Below, in pieces: positions 21,897 to 33,365 of a stretch of DNA of 64,000 nucleotides. Made by a program: the position numbers and the translations under genes. Source of the stretch: Brachycybe producta (lineage: Eukaryota > Arthropoda > Diplopoda > Playtdesmida > Andrognathidae); contig JAUPFP010000004.1 of the NCBI GenBank assembly GCA_036925085.1, positions 7,658,338 through 7,722,337 on the forward strand. The letters run 5' to 3'. Under the pieces are notes generated by a model. It searched no databases. It saw nothing but the letters and a program-made list of their open reading frames with translations, and was not told the DNA's origin. Position 1 is the stretch's first letter; each line of letters starts with the position of its first letter.

Positions 21897-22677
21897 AAGG
21901 CTACATTGCAAAATGACTTCGAAAAATCTCCACAAATAGCGTTAAGCGTTGTGTTTATATTGAGCCCATAGACCCCATATTAACGGAAAAAACGTCAATT
22001 TTTAAAATACACAGTGGTGGCAATATGTTTATTTTTCATTTTTAAAGTTGTCTAATTTTGATGGTTCAAAGTGCAATGTGCACTTTAAATATATATGTTT
22101 ATCTAGTGATAGAACGTCAAAAAATTGGAAAGTGTTTTTTCTATTTAAAAAAAAATTTCAAAATAGCGAATTTTTAATTTTTATATTAAACTCCATTGAG
22201 TAGGTCTAAAATATTCGTAAAAATACATAAGAAATGATTCTAAAAAATCAGGATAAAAAAACCAGTACGTGCGCCAATGTGTTGGTTTCACTGTGGTTTA
22301 CCTCTGGTTTTTTAAAATTATTTTTAGAAATGTTACGAACATTTTAATGGATGTTTTTTTCTTCTTATGAGTGCGTACTCAATGGAGTTTAAAATAAGAA
22401 TTAAAAATTTGCGATTTTGAAATATTTTTTTTTTAAAATAAAAAACACCAATTTTTCGACGTTCTATCACTAGATAAACATATATTTAAAGTGCACATTG
22501 CACTTTGAACCATCAAAATTGGACAACATTAAATATGAAAAATAAACATATTGCCGCCACTGTGTATTTTAAAAATTAACGCTTTTCTTTAACATGGGGG
22601 TCTATTGGGCTCAATAGAAAAAAATGATGCTAGCGCTCTTCGTGGAGATTTTTGAAGTAATTTTGCGATGTAACCTC
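21897..22677. mobile_element. TTAA-flanked foldback, copy 3 (complete)
   Basis: TTAA at 21893 and at 22678 bracket an approximately 780-bp near-palindrome that begins aaggctacattgcaaaatga and ends ...ttttgcgatgtaacctc. It lies just inside the giant Ig1-Ig2 intron. Confidence 0.8.
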
Positions 22678-22681
22678 TTAA

Positions 22682-23295
22682 GACACATTTATATAAAAAC
22701 TAGAATCATCAAAAACAAAAATAAATATATTTTCACGATGTAATATTTTATAATGATAATCATTTCCTGCACCAATATGCTGAGGAGGCCTCAACATGGG
22801 ATAACTCTTGCCCACTTCTCACAGCAGCTGCATCATCAATTTTGGCGAATCTTTGCGACTCTGGCTGCCAACGTGACATCGACAATACCTTTTTCATCTG
22901 AACTACAGACCGGCAATGGCGAGGTTCAATTTTGGTTTCTCCTGAGTGTTTATTTCCTCAGTATACCCTATAACTGGTGAACATTCTCCTGTCTGCCACC
23001 TGAGGAGGCACCCAATGGAGGACTAGCAATCCCACTTGGGGTTGCTTCTTGTTAATTGTGTCTTGCTTTTATAAATTGTTTGACTGAAAAATATCAATTA
23101 AACAAAAAAAATCATCTACTCCGTCTTGTAAGAGAGGGCCAACCATCATGCCAAACTTTAGTCCTTAGCACATACTTGACGTGTTTGAACAAGATGGTCA
23201 ATATGAAAGTTTTGCAATAAACGCCGGGTTCAATGCACTTAGTGACCAGTCATTGAAAAATAGTTATAAATGGTATAGTCAATTAAGTGATCTTG
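22682..23295. other. Unassigned segment with a short GC-richer frame
   Basis: 22753-22980 is open for 75 codons and less AT-rich than its surroundings, but has no recognisable domain and no splice support. 'aggaggcctcaacatggg' ... 'ctgaggaggcaccca' may be a remnant of an element end. Confidence 0.3.
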
Positions 23296-23356
23296 TAATA
23301 TTATATTATATATTATATATATATATATATATTATATATTATATATTATATATATA

Positions 23357-23412
<56 letters not shown>
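23296..23412. repeat. (TA)n microsatellite
   Basis: Long, nearly pure TA, abutting the left end of Helitron copy 3. Confidence 0.95.
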
Positions 23413-23415
<3 letters not shown>

Positions 23416-23909
23416 GCCAGGTCGGTCCTTTTCATGTGAGTAACGTTTTAACCCTTGAACCACGTCGGAATTTATATAAATTTAAATGAATAAATAAACC
23501 AGTTTTTTTCTCAAGGTCAACTATATGGTACACCCTTCCCATCCAAGAACCCCATGATATTAAATTGGAGAGGGGAAAAGGTTGGAAAGTGTAGAAGGGG
23601 GGAGAGAAACAAGTGGGAGGGGGTGACGGAAATTGAAATGAAAGGAGTAAAAAAAAAGGAAAAAACGAAGTGCATGCGCACACCAGAGAAAATGAAACGC
23701 TCATTTTCTCCTTCAAATATAAAAAGGAGAGGGAATAATAGCAGCAAAATTAAACTAGAATTTTTTTTGCCCCGCCCTTTTACGAATTGGGTTGTTGGGT
23801 TTGTTACTTGGTCTGACGGCATAAAAGGGCGGAGGAAAAGAAATTCTAATGCTGGGCACAATTGCCTGTGAATTTTGCTCCCGTCATTTATGACAGGTTA
23901 CCCCACTAG
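23413..23909 (+). mobile_element. Helitron-like element, copy 3
   Basis: The left end has diverged. From about 23464 it follows the family (cggaatttatataaattt, ggtcaac, catgatattaaattggag, purine tract, gcatgcgcac). The embedded MITE has lost its left end and centre. The right hairpin cccgtcatttatgacagg and CTAG|T are intact. Confidence 0.75.
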
Positions 23910-25323
23910 TTCATTGTGTTAAACTTGTAACTAGTCTTCCAGTGATGTTTCAGCGAAGACTACAGTGTATAGCTAATCATCCAGAATTACACACGTTTAT
24001 TTTACAAATTACCACATGCACTGAGGTGAGATTCCCTGATCACGGTGTGCTTATTGGCTAATAAGTTACAGACTGTTGAGACCTGTCACTAGAACCAGAA
24101 TGGAGCGTATGGCTAGTTACTTCTGACAAGTTTGGAGTGATTAGTAGTCTCAAAGTACAAACTGGCCTTAAGGAAACTTCAATACTTCACAATAAAAGTA
24201 TTGGCAATGACAACGCCTTAAAGCCTGTTTATATATGGTCACTGAAGACTAGTTACATGTTTTAGGCAAGGCGCTGACGTGTAATTATTAATTGTGCAAC
24301 AGTTGCACAACAGTTTGATGGCTAAACAGTGCTCATATACACAACCAAACTACTAAACACACTTAACATGGATTGCCATTGAGCTCTTGAGCTGAGAAGA
24401 CGGTTGAAGACGACCAATAATACTTAACTTATCAAACTGTTTGGTTCCAAGTGAGCTCAGACGTGTTTGAACATGTACAACACAAACTTGTAGCTCAATG
24501 TTGCGCAATCGATGAGTTTGTGTCAAAACACAAAACTCTTTAGTTGGCCAAATATATAGCAGTTGCATGTGTGGTCGCTGTCATATAAATCCTTGATAGT
24601 GACTCACGCCACCAAACTATTGCACAACTGATGATTTTGCATGTCATTGCTTAACCTGAAATAAAGAAGTGTGTTGCAAGTTGGTTACCAGACTTTACAC
24701 TGACCGGTTGCAATGTCCGGAAACAGTGTAGAGCCCAGAATTTTATTTAACCAAAAAATATTTCCTCCTATGACACGACTTTTGGGAATAAAGAGGCCAA
24801 CACTCGCATACCCAACATGCATATATGCAGTTGTTATCTTAGACTATTACCATACTGGACTGGCAACTCCCGAAATGTTGTGTTCGACTGATATGTGGCG
24901 TCGCTTTAGAAACGGCGCCTAGTCTAGCGGGACTATGGTATATTAAATTTCGGGAAGATGTCAAGTTTTGGACGAGTTCATTTTGTAGTTATAGAGGATG
25001 TATTTCAAAAGTGCAGACATCGAAGAAACAAAATCATGTACGAGATTCACTAAGATTTGCAAAGATTCATCCAGATTCACAACAAATCGTATATATGGAA
25101 AACCATTTTTACACTTTTATCCGCATTTTACTACATTCCCAGATTAGAATTAAAATCAGAAAATCCAGTAAAACGTGGAAAAAAACTAAAATGACTTGCC
25201 ATACAGTACATAATTCACCCCCCTCCAATGTCTTCCCCTTTGCAAAAACGAGACTTTCACTTCGGATTTTATGCACAAATGAGGCCACCAGACGAAGCTA
25301 GCTTCACTTTTGCCTAAGACCAG
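23910..25323. other. Unassigned intron sequence
   Basis: Moderately complex sequence. Short frames at 24713-24922 and 25011-25301 have no recognisable domain. Several atatggtcactg/tagtgac segments suggest a decayed inverted repeat, but I cannot delimit it. Confidence 0.35.
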
Positions 25324-25528
25324 ACAAGCAATTAGAAATCGGGACAAGCAGAAGTTGGCGCCGCCTTTTTTATGACGAATGCAACTTCTAATTGGTTGGT
25401 TATGTAGTCTGACGGCACATGCTCCTCCCTTTTCAACGTCGAACCACCCAACAAACCAATTAGAAGTTGCCTGTCGTCATAAAAGGGCGGAGCAAACTTC
25501 AGCTCGTCCCGATTTCTTAATGGCCTGT
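25324..25528. mobile_element. 205-bp promoter-module MITE
   Basis: Same length and layout as 4320-4524: acaagcaattagaaatcggg ... cccgatttcttaatggcctgt, with CGCC-TTTTTTATGA, AATTGG and GACG motifs. The flanking 9-mers are only loosely related, so the target duplication has decayed. Confidence 0.75.
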
Positions 25529-27003
25529 GTTTAGTCCAGGCATGCAACGCTTTAACATGGAGAAGACAGGAAGTTACCAGTCCAGGAAAGTAATAGTAGT
25601 CAGTGGCGCAACAACGACGAGTGTGGGGGAAAGTTAATCTCCGGGCACCAACAAACAGGGGCGCCAAACGTTTAGAAATTAAAATTAAAAAATGACTTAT
25701 AAATTTTGAAATTATACTTTTTTTCCCCACTATTTTTTCTTATTCCACATTAATTTAGTAGTTTTCATGTCTTGTACAAATTATTTACACTAGTAAACCC
25801 GTCGTGCAATTTGCAAAATTTACAAAAAGTTGTACACTGCTATAACCAATACCTATACTAAAGAGAATATAATAGGTTTTGATTTTAAGCTAACACTTGC
25901 AAGCCTAAAAAATTCACATTTATTCACACTATACAAACTACTCAAATTTGTGTGAGTAGCTAGCTAGCTGTTAGGGAGGTAAGGGGCATTCACAGTAATG
26001 TAGTCTCTGGGCACAAAATTTCTAATTGCGGCACTGATAGTAGTCTAAGGTTGTATGATGTTTGGGCTCACAAAAACAAAGTATGTACGTTGTTAAGAGC
26101 CAACACAAAAACACAGGTTCAACTGGCAATATCAAATCTGTACTCAAACGAGGTGACATTTTTAATAATAATAAAAAAAACAGCAAACAAATTCGATGAT
26201 TGGTTTATAGACTTAATAGAAAGAAAAGAAAAATTTCTGCATGAGGCCTACAACCTCATAATATCTTTTTTTCTTTTTCTTGCGAGAGCATTGAACGACA
26301 TTTCATATATGATGGAAAGAACGGAATTTAAACATGCATGCATATGTATAAAGGATACTATTAATAATATAAAAAACAAACATCAAAACAATACTAGCCA
26401 AATGTCACACATCTAAAAAAAAAAAAAAAAAAAAGCTAAGACGCCACCACCATTGAGAAGTAATAATATGCAAGCACCTCCATAAAAAAAAATGTGCAAA
26501 ATAAAGGGAAAAAAGGGTGGCGAGAAAGACGAGCACTAAAAATTTCTTCTTTCTCACCCACCCCGTGCACGTTTCATATTTTCTCATTTTCAGCACCATA
26601 AAAAATTTAATATGAAAATGTTAAGTTTTTTTTTTCATAGAAAGAAAGAATACGAATGCTAAACTAGAACGACGGATCGAAACTAAACATTTAAGCTACA
26701 CTAATAAAGCCCATTTGGAGATTTTTCAAATCATTTTTTTTGTCTCTCTCTCTCTTTCTCCTCTCTCTCTCGCTCTCTCTTCAGTGCTGCTTTTTTTTGT
26801 GTACAATTGCCTCTAATACAAGTTTGTGTCAAAAGGTGTTGCACAACAGCTTACATAATGGATGTGCAGTGCAGTGTTACTGCTGCCCATGACCACATTT
26901 ATAAGAAACAGAAACAGACTCAAATATAACATTAAACCACATTCTGTGCAAAACTTTCTCTCCGTGTACATTAACCTTCTTGTGGAATTAATTTGTGTTT
27001 TAA
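25529..27003. other. Unassigned AT-rich intron sequence
   Basis: It includes an A-run (26414-26434) and a (CT)n tract (26743-26780). A 121-codon frame at 26051-26416 is lysine/asparagine-rich with no domain I recognise. It may be chance. Confidence 0.35.
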
Positions 27004-27007
27004 TTAA

Positions 27008-27717
27008 GAGATTAGATACACGTCCTCCATCTTGTTGTTTTGAGCAGACGACAACGAGACAAATGAGTGTTACTATGATAGGTGTTACTAAACTTGCTAG
27101 AAATAGTCTCACAATCGCTCAATTAAAATACAGTAAAGTGCAAAATGCAATAAAAAGTAATGTTCTTTAAGTGCTCCCTTTAGATACATTTTTGAAAAGG
27201 TCCTTCTATTTTTAAACAAAGCTCAAAATTGTTCGTTTTTTTAAATTCATGTTAAATCCCATTGGATCAAAAACCGTCTCACTAACATTTGAAGAACTCT
27301 CCTTAAAAACGATTTCAAACAAAAACAAAAATGTTAGCACGTGCTTTCATGTATTGGCTTCACGATGTTTCCTATTTATAAATTTTGAAAAGGTCCTTCT
27401 ATTTTTTAATAACACTTAAAATCTTCCGTTTTTTTAACTCCATGTTAAATCCCATAGGGCCAAAAAAACCTCCCACAAACATTTGAAGAACTCTGTTAAA
27501 ACGGATTTAGAACAATAACAACAAAATTATCACGTGCATTAATCTTTTGGCTTCACGATGATTCCTTTTTATAAGCTTAGCACGTGAAATTATTTTTTTA
27601 TTAATTATTATGTGACTTCAAACACGGAGAAAAAAACGTTAAAAACATTTTTAAATTAAAAACGATCGCAGCGCCTACATTTGGAGAGATTTTGAATTAA
27701 ACGCTGTATGTAAGCTC
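27008..27717 (+). mobile_element. TTAA-flanked element with internal ~190-bp tandem units (copy in + orientation)
   Basis: TTAA stands at 27004-27007 and 27718-27721. The ends GAGATTAGATACACG and CTGTATGTAAGCTC are inverted with mismatches. Inside, a unit ('gaaaaggtccttctatttt...catgttaaatccca...gcacgtg...ggcttcacgatg') occurs about twice. An inverted relative lies at 31004-31904. Confidence 0.7.
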
Positions 27718-27964
27718 TTAAGGCCTTGTTTCCACTGTGAGGAAAATTTGAACTCATTGAAAATTTCAACTTTTGAAAAATGACAGTGTTTCCTATAGAG
27801 AAAATGTGTTAATGCATTTCTATTCTTAGGAGGAAAGAAATTCAATAAGACGACTATTAACAGAACAAATGTGGTCCCCACTATAGTTACTATAATCGGT
27901 TGTTCATTATGTTAGGCCAATGGATGTGGAAAAACCACATTTGCTGTACCGCTTTAACTAAACC

Positions 27965-28062
27965 AAACTGTGTATTTTAATGTTGGGTCTATGGGCTCAA
28001 TAGAAAAACGATGCTAGCACTCTTTGTGGAGATTTTTCGAAGTCATTTTGCGATGTAGCCTC
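27965..28062 (+). repeat. Fragment of the TTAA foldback family (right end)
   Basis: 'gggtctatgggctcaatagaaaaacgatgctagc...gatttttcga...gcgatgtagcctcct' matches the right end of 21897-22677. Confidence 0.75.
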
Positions 28063-28076
28063 CTAACCACAGTTCA

Positions 28077-28079
<3 letters not shown>

Positions 28080-28134
<55 letters not shown>
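28080..28134. repeat. (TA)n microsatellite
   Basis: Pure TA, adjacent to the CTAG end of Helitron copy 4. Confidence 0.95.
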
Positions 28135-28135
<1 letters not shown>

Positions 28136-28440
28136 TAGTGGGGTAACCCGTCATAAATGACGGGAGCAAAATTCACAGGCAATTGTGCGCATGCGCGTCA
28201 TTTTTCCCTTTTTTTACTCCTTTCATTTCAATTTCAGTCACCCCCTCCCACTTTTCTCTCTCCCCCTTCTACACTTTCCAACCTTTTCCCCTCACCCCTC
28301 CCACTTTTCTCTCTCTCCCCCTCCCCCCCCCCAACCCCGTTCTACACTTTCCAAAGGAAGAGTTCAACATATAGTTGACCTTGAGAAAAAAACGGTTCAT
28401 TTATTCAAATTTATATAAATTCCGACGTGCTTCAATGGTT
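28135..28440 (-). mobile_element. Helitron-like element, copy 4 (minus, internally deleted)
   Basis: It reads in from CTAG, the CCCGTCATAAATGACGGG hairpin and acaggcaattgtg, then jumps directly to gcgcatgcgcgtcat. Nearly all of the embedded MITE is missing. It continues through a pyrimidine-rich tract, ttgaccttgag and ttatataaattcc. Confidence 0.75.
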
Positions 28441-28563
28441 TTGTACAGTTGTTACTCCACACGCACACACAGACCTGGGATATTATATAAATAATAGTTG
28501 TTTCAGCTAATGTCAAAAAGTGTTGACAACAAAGATGGCCGCCACTGTAAATGTTCCTAACAG

Positions 28564-28577
28564 ACACTAGATGGCGC
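28564..28577 (+). promoter_or_regulatory. CTCF-like motif
   Basis: acactagatggcgc fits the known CTCF core pattern (C-C-A-S-Y-A-G-R-K-G-G-C-R-S) at all but the first position. It is a single occurrence, so it could be chance. It lies in an intronic block with short hairpins. Confidence 0.3.
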
Positions 28578-28654
28578 TATCAGAATTATGATGTCAGAAC
28601 AATAACCTAGCTTCCCTCCCTCTTCCCGGTTGCCATGTTTATGTATAAGTGAAC

Positions 28655-28790
28655 GAAGTGAATTTCAAAAGGATTTCAGCATTATTCAGTCCTTTTTTCT
28701 AGTAATTTTGCTTGCACTGCAGGCAAAACATAAAGTCAAAATTACTAGAAAATGAATGAATAATGCTGAAATCCTTTTGAAATTATATCA
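28655..28790. repeat. Hairpin flanking 'actagaaaa' loop
   Basis: aatttcaaaaggatttcagc ... is mirrored by gctgaaatccttttgaaatt. The inner segment ctagtaattttg / caaaattactag also pairs. A second hairpin, ctaacctaacaatcatg / catgattgttaggttag, follows at 28916-28981. Confidence 0.8.
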
Positions 28791-29289
28791 GATTGCAGCT
28801 ATTCTCCACAGTTATATCACCTCATAAGTGAACTGTGTATGTAACACTGTAACTGCCGGTTGTTGGCGATAGCTTTGTTCAATTTGAATTAGAATGTAGT
28901 TTTGCAAGGGCGTGGTTCTAACCTAACAATCATGTTTATCTTTTATAAACAAAAGTTAGGTCATGATTGTTAGGTTAGGACCATGCGCCAATGAAGCGCC
29001 ATGATTTTAGTGCCACCAACTGGTGGATAGGGATACTATGAAAATTGGCCTACAGTGATGTCAACATATAGTTCCAATGAGCTTAAACCCCCCTGCTCCT
29101 AACCAAGTTTGAAATCAGTATAATCTTCAGCTGCTCCTAGAAATCATTTTAACTGTTCCACCAGGAGTGACTTGAGTCGATTTCATAAAAAAAACTGACT
29201 TATGTTTTAAAACACCTCTTGCAACATTTCATAGAGCATTCGTGCACTAGTGCGTTTTCAGATGCGCTTACACTGTTAGAAATCTTGAC

Positions 29290-29535
29290 TACATGTATAA
29301 AAACTTTCAAAGAATTAATGGCTAGGACTGATGCATATTTTTGGTCTTTTCTTCCTAATGTTATTAGACTATGGAATTCTCTTCCTGTGAATAGTTCTTT
29401 GTTAGGACGACTTCAATTTCATGATGAGGTCTTATTTTTAAATAATGACAATCAGTCGTGATTGGGAGCAATCCCTCCCTGCCACATGGCTTTCGAGCTG
29501 ATTGTAGGTGTATTTAATTGAATTGAATTGAATCA
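29290..29535 (+). mobile_element. CR1-like LINE 3' fragment (family 1)
   Basis: KELMARTDAYFWSFLPNVIR and LWNSLPVNSSLLGRLQF are intact, followed by a stop and a gaattgaattgaat tail. It is the best-preserved C-terminus of the family in the window. Confidence 0.85.
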
Positions 29536-29549
29536 TACAAAATAACTAC

Positions 29550-29948
29550 AGGTGGAACGAATCCTAAAATTTCTCGAATTCGAATCCTAAAAGGTTCTCG
29601 AATCTCTCGAATCTCCCGAATCTCGAATCCTTCATATAAGAATACTATATTATTCATTAAGAAGATACAAATAAATGAAATAATATTAAATATTAAATTA
29701 TTAATAATAATAAAAAAGTGTGACCCTCAGGGTCGCTACAAGGTGATGATATTGGTGATCCGGGTACAACACCGAAATTGCAACAATCTCCGTTTTTTGT
29801 TTTTTTAGTGAATGCTTCTATTGGACGTCAATGGAATTAAAACAATAATTTTACCAAAGTGTTTAACAGTTTTTTTGACCTCCATTGCTCTAAAGAGCAA
29901 TGGAGGTATATAGGATCATGCAAGAAAAGGGGAAAAAAGGATGTCTGT

Positions 29949-29984
<36 letters not shown>

Positions 29985-30945
29985 GGAACCCGATTTAGTT
30001 CCTCGAACAACTCAAGAACGGAATGAGATAAAGACATGCAGTATTTTTTATTTGATTCCGTGGGTCAATATGAAGCTCCTGACAAAAAATTAGAAAATTT
30101 TACCCAGGGGTTATTTTTTTATGAATTATTTAGAAACAAATTTTGAGTTTTTGGTCATAATTTTTAGTGGGTCGAACAACTCGAAAACGGGGCCACATAC
30201 AATAAAATGTCATCAGACCTAAAATGATGTAAACATTCAGACGATGAAACTGGAAAAGCGATTCGATATATAAAATTTCGATTTTTTAAAAACGTAATTT
30301 TTTTAAAAAAAAATCTCGATTCTTCCTCTTTCCAGTTGTAGCATTCGAAAGGGGGACTTTTCTATTATTTAGGAGGGGTGTTCCTTTCTATGTTCTGTTA
30401 TTATTTTTGTATATTAGAATACATGTGACGTATATATTCATTCTAAACCATATTATTACAAATGAATGACGCATGCGCATCACATGTAACTATGTCATGT
30501 ACTTGAATACATACATGTGATTATCTATATACACATGCGCACATGTCTATACATGTGCGTACACATGCGCACAAGTGTGTACATGTGCGTACACATGCGC
30601 ACAAGTGTGTACATGTGCGTACACATGCGCACACGTGTGTACATGTGCGTACACATGCGCACACGTGTGTACATGTGCGTACTCATGCGCGCACGTGTGA
30701 TCATGTGCGTACTCATGCGCACACATGTAACAATGAAAAAAAAGTTGGTTATTTGATATATGAAAGCATATATTAAAGCAATGGAGGTCTATAGGGTTCC
30801 TTGAATCCCTTGTTTTATGTTAGGATTTGAAAGATTCGAAAGACGAAAAAAAGGCGTGACGATTCGAGTTTTCGAATCTCGAATATTTTTCAAGATTCAT
30901 CGGGATTCGGGGATTCAACTAGCCCATCCCTAAAAATAACAGATT
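29550..30945. mobile_element. Decayed element with 'attcgaatcc'-rich ends
   Basis: The left part (ctcgaattcgaatcctaaaa...tcattaagaagatacaaata) recurs at 45720-45865. The right part ends ...cgaatctcgaatatttttca, gggattcggggattcaactagcccatccct. It contains a (TG)n tract (29940-29982), a small hairpin (29879-29911, ctccattgctctaaagagcaatggag) and the minisatellite at 30531. Boundaries are uncertain; hAT-like ends are a guess. Confidence 0.45.
30531..30730. repeat. 30-bp minisatellite of alternating purine-pyrimidine
   Basis: About six and a half units of acacatgcgcacaagtgtgt + acatgtgcgt. Almost every step alternates purine and pyrimidine, the sequence pattern favourable to Z-DNA. All frames are open because 30 is divisible by 3, so the histidine/threonine/cysteine-rich frames are artefacts. 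Confidence 0.9.
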
Positions 30946-31003
30946 CACTCACTGCCACACACTGCAGTACACACAACAATAAAACAAAATCACACACATA
31001 AGA

Positions 31004-31904
31004 GCCTATATATACAGCGTTTAGTTCTCCAAATGTAGGCGCTATGATCGTTTTTGATTGAAAAACGGTTTTTTAACGTTTTTTTTTCCTCCAGGTTTCA
31101 AGTCACATAATATTTAATAGAAAAGTAATTTCGCGTGTTAAGCTTATAAAAAGAAAACATTGTGAAGATAATAGAGTAATTGCACGTGCTAATTTTTATG
31201 TGATTGTTCTAAGTCGTTTTAATGGGAGTTCTTCAAATGTTTAGGTAATGGTTTTTTGGTCCTATGGAACTTAACATGGAGTTAAAAAAAACGTAAGATT
31301 TTAAACGTTATTAAAAAATAGAAGGACCTTTCAGAATTTAGAAAAAAAGAATCCACGTGAAGGCAATAAACACGTGTAAGTACGTGCTAATTTTTGTTGG
31401 ATGTTCGAAATCATTTTAATGAGATTTCTTCTAACGTTTGTGGGACAGAGTTTTGCTCCTATGAGACTTAACATGGAGTTAAAAAATGTACGATTTTAAA
31501 CGTTATTAAAAAATAGAAGGACCTTTTCAAACTTTATAAAAAGGAAACATCGTGAAGCCAATACATGAAAGTATGTGCTAATTATTTTGTTATTCTTCTA
31601 AATCGTTTTTTTAACGAGAGTTTTTCAATTGTTTGTGGGGCGGTTTTTGATTCAATGGCATTTAACGTGGGGTTAAAAAAAACGAACGATTTTGAACCTT
31701 GTTTAAAAATAGAAGGACCTTTTCAAAATTTATATAAATCGAGCACGTAAAGAACAATACTTTTTATTCCATTTTGCGCTTTACTGTATTTTAATTGAGC
31801 GATTGTGAGGCGATTTCTTGCAGTTTTAGTAACACCATATAAGAACACTTATTTGTCTCGTTGTCGTCTGCTCAAAAATACAAGATGACGGTGTATCTAG
31901 GCTC
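31004..31904 (-). mobile_element. Element with ~190-bp tandem units (inverted copy)
   Basis: The reverse complement of the 27008-27717 family, with about three units ('aatagaaggaccttt', 'ttaacatggagtt', 'gtgctaattttt'). The ends agagcctatatatacagcg and gtgtatctaggctcat match the other copy's ends. The tail segment 'agcgattgtgaggcgattt ... ttgtcgtctgctcaaaa' mirrors 27030-27170. Confidence 0.7.
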
Positions 31905-32540
31905 ATAAAGGAAAAAAAAACCATCATGTGCGTAACGAACTCAAACACATCGAAAGAAAACAACACTTACAAATAGCTTTGTAAACTAAACTAAATCAAT
32001 ATTAACAAAATGCTACCCCATGAATGGATACTTTGGTCGTTACATAAAAGTAAACTGTTTAAAGAAAAATAATATATGACTTATAAAAAAAAAACCTCAT
32101 ATCTTAAAGTAAAAGAACGGACTCGTAAAATAATAGCTGAACTTTCCCAGCCATATAAAATTAGATAGCAAAATTGCAAATTCATCACCAACAATACACA
32201 TCTTCTTGCAAACTGTACAAAAATATAACCGGTATAATTTTATTAAATTCAATAATAAAAAAAATATAATCACTAAGCTTAAGTTTAAATCTTTTTTTTA
32301 GTGATTCTGTTTGTCGGATTAATAATAATGGTTTCGAACAAAATCCCTTATTAATTTTGACATTTTTTACGAGCTCATTCATGGATATTGCAATCCAACC
32401 GTATTTCGTTGCCATCGTATAAACCAGCGGTCTCAAACTTGGAAGCCCGCGGGCCACTTGTGACCCGCAGCGACCTCTGGAGTGGCCCACGGACAATTTT
32501 AAGAAATTTTTTTTTAAATAAATAATTGATACACAAATTT

Positions 32541-33240
32541 GAGGGGCGACTGAATAAGCGCCAAATTGAACAAACGCCAAACTGAATAAGCGCCAAATGG
32601 AACAAACGCCAAACTGAATAACCGCCAAATTTTTGGCTTTTATTCAGTTTGGCGTTTCTTCTATTTGGCGCTTATTCAGTTTGGCGTTTGTTCCATGTGG
32701 CGCTTATTCAGTTTGGCGTTTGTTCCATGTGGCGCTTATTCAGTTTAGCGTTTGTTCCATTTGGCGTTTATTCAGTTTGGTGGTTATTCAGTTTTTTTGT
32801 AAATTCTGATGGTCCAAATATTGTGAGCTTTTATAGACGTCAGACTGTGCAGATTTACAAACAGAACATGCTAACCTAACCTAACCTAACCAATCCTAAC
32901 CTAACCTAACCAATCCTAACCTAACCTAACCTAACCAAACCAAACCTAACCTAACCAAACCTAACCAAACCAAACCAAACCTAACCAAACCAAACCAAAC
33001 CTAACCAAACCAAACCTAACCTAACCTAACAATGTGTTTATCACATTTTGGCAGTTATTCAGTTTGGCGTTTGTTCCATTTGGCGCTTATTCAGTTTGGC
33101 GTTTGTTCCATTTAGCGTTTATTCAGTTTGGCGTTAGTTCAGATTGGCGTTTGTTCAATTTGGCGCTTGTTCAATTTGGCGCTTATTCAATTTGGCGCTT
33201 ATTCAATTCGGCGCTTGTTCAATTTGGCGCTTGATCAGCG
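32541..33240. mobile_element. Foldback with (ttcagtttggcgtttgttcc..) arms and CCTAACC core
   Basis: The left arm (32545-32636) is actgaataagcgccaaa repeats. It is followed by the inverted form (32637-32800), a core of cctaacctaaccaaacc (32872-33030), and another tttggcgtttgttccatttggcgct run (33050-33236). The unit is about 32 bp. It lies inside the hAT element. Confidence 0.75.
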
Positions 33241-33298
33241 CCACCAAATTTGAAGACTGCAACCACGACCTCAGCGAATTCTACCAGTTTGTCAGCCA

Positions 33299-33299
<1 letters not shown>

Positions 33300-33363
<64 letters not shown>
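33300..33363. repeat. (TA)n microsatellite
   Basis: Pure TA at the left edge of Helitron copy 5. Confidence 0.95.

Positions 33364-33365
<2 letters not shown>

Noticed and set aside
26051..26416. 121-codon open frame
   Set aside because: AT-rich composition, no recognisable domain and no convincing splice sites. Kept only as unassigned.
30517..30776. His/Thr/Cys-rich and Met/Arg-rich frames on both strands
   Set aside because: Artefacts of the 30-bp minisatellite, whose period is a multiple of three.
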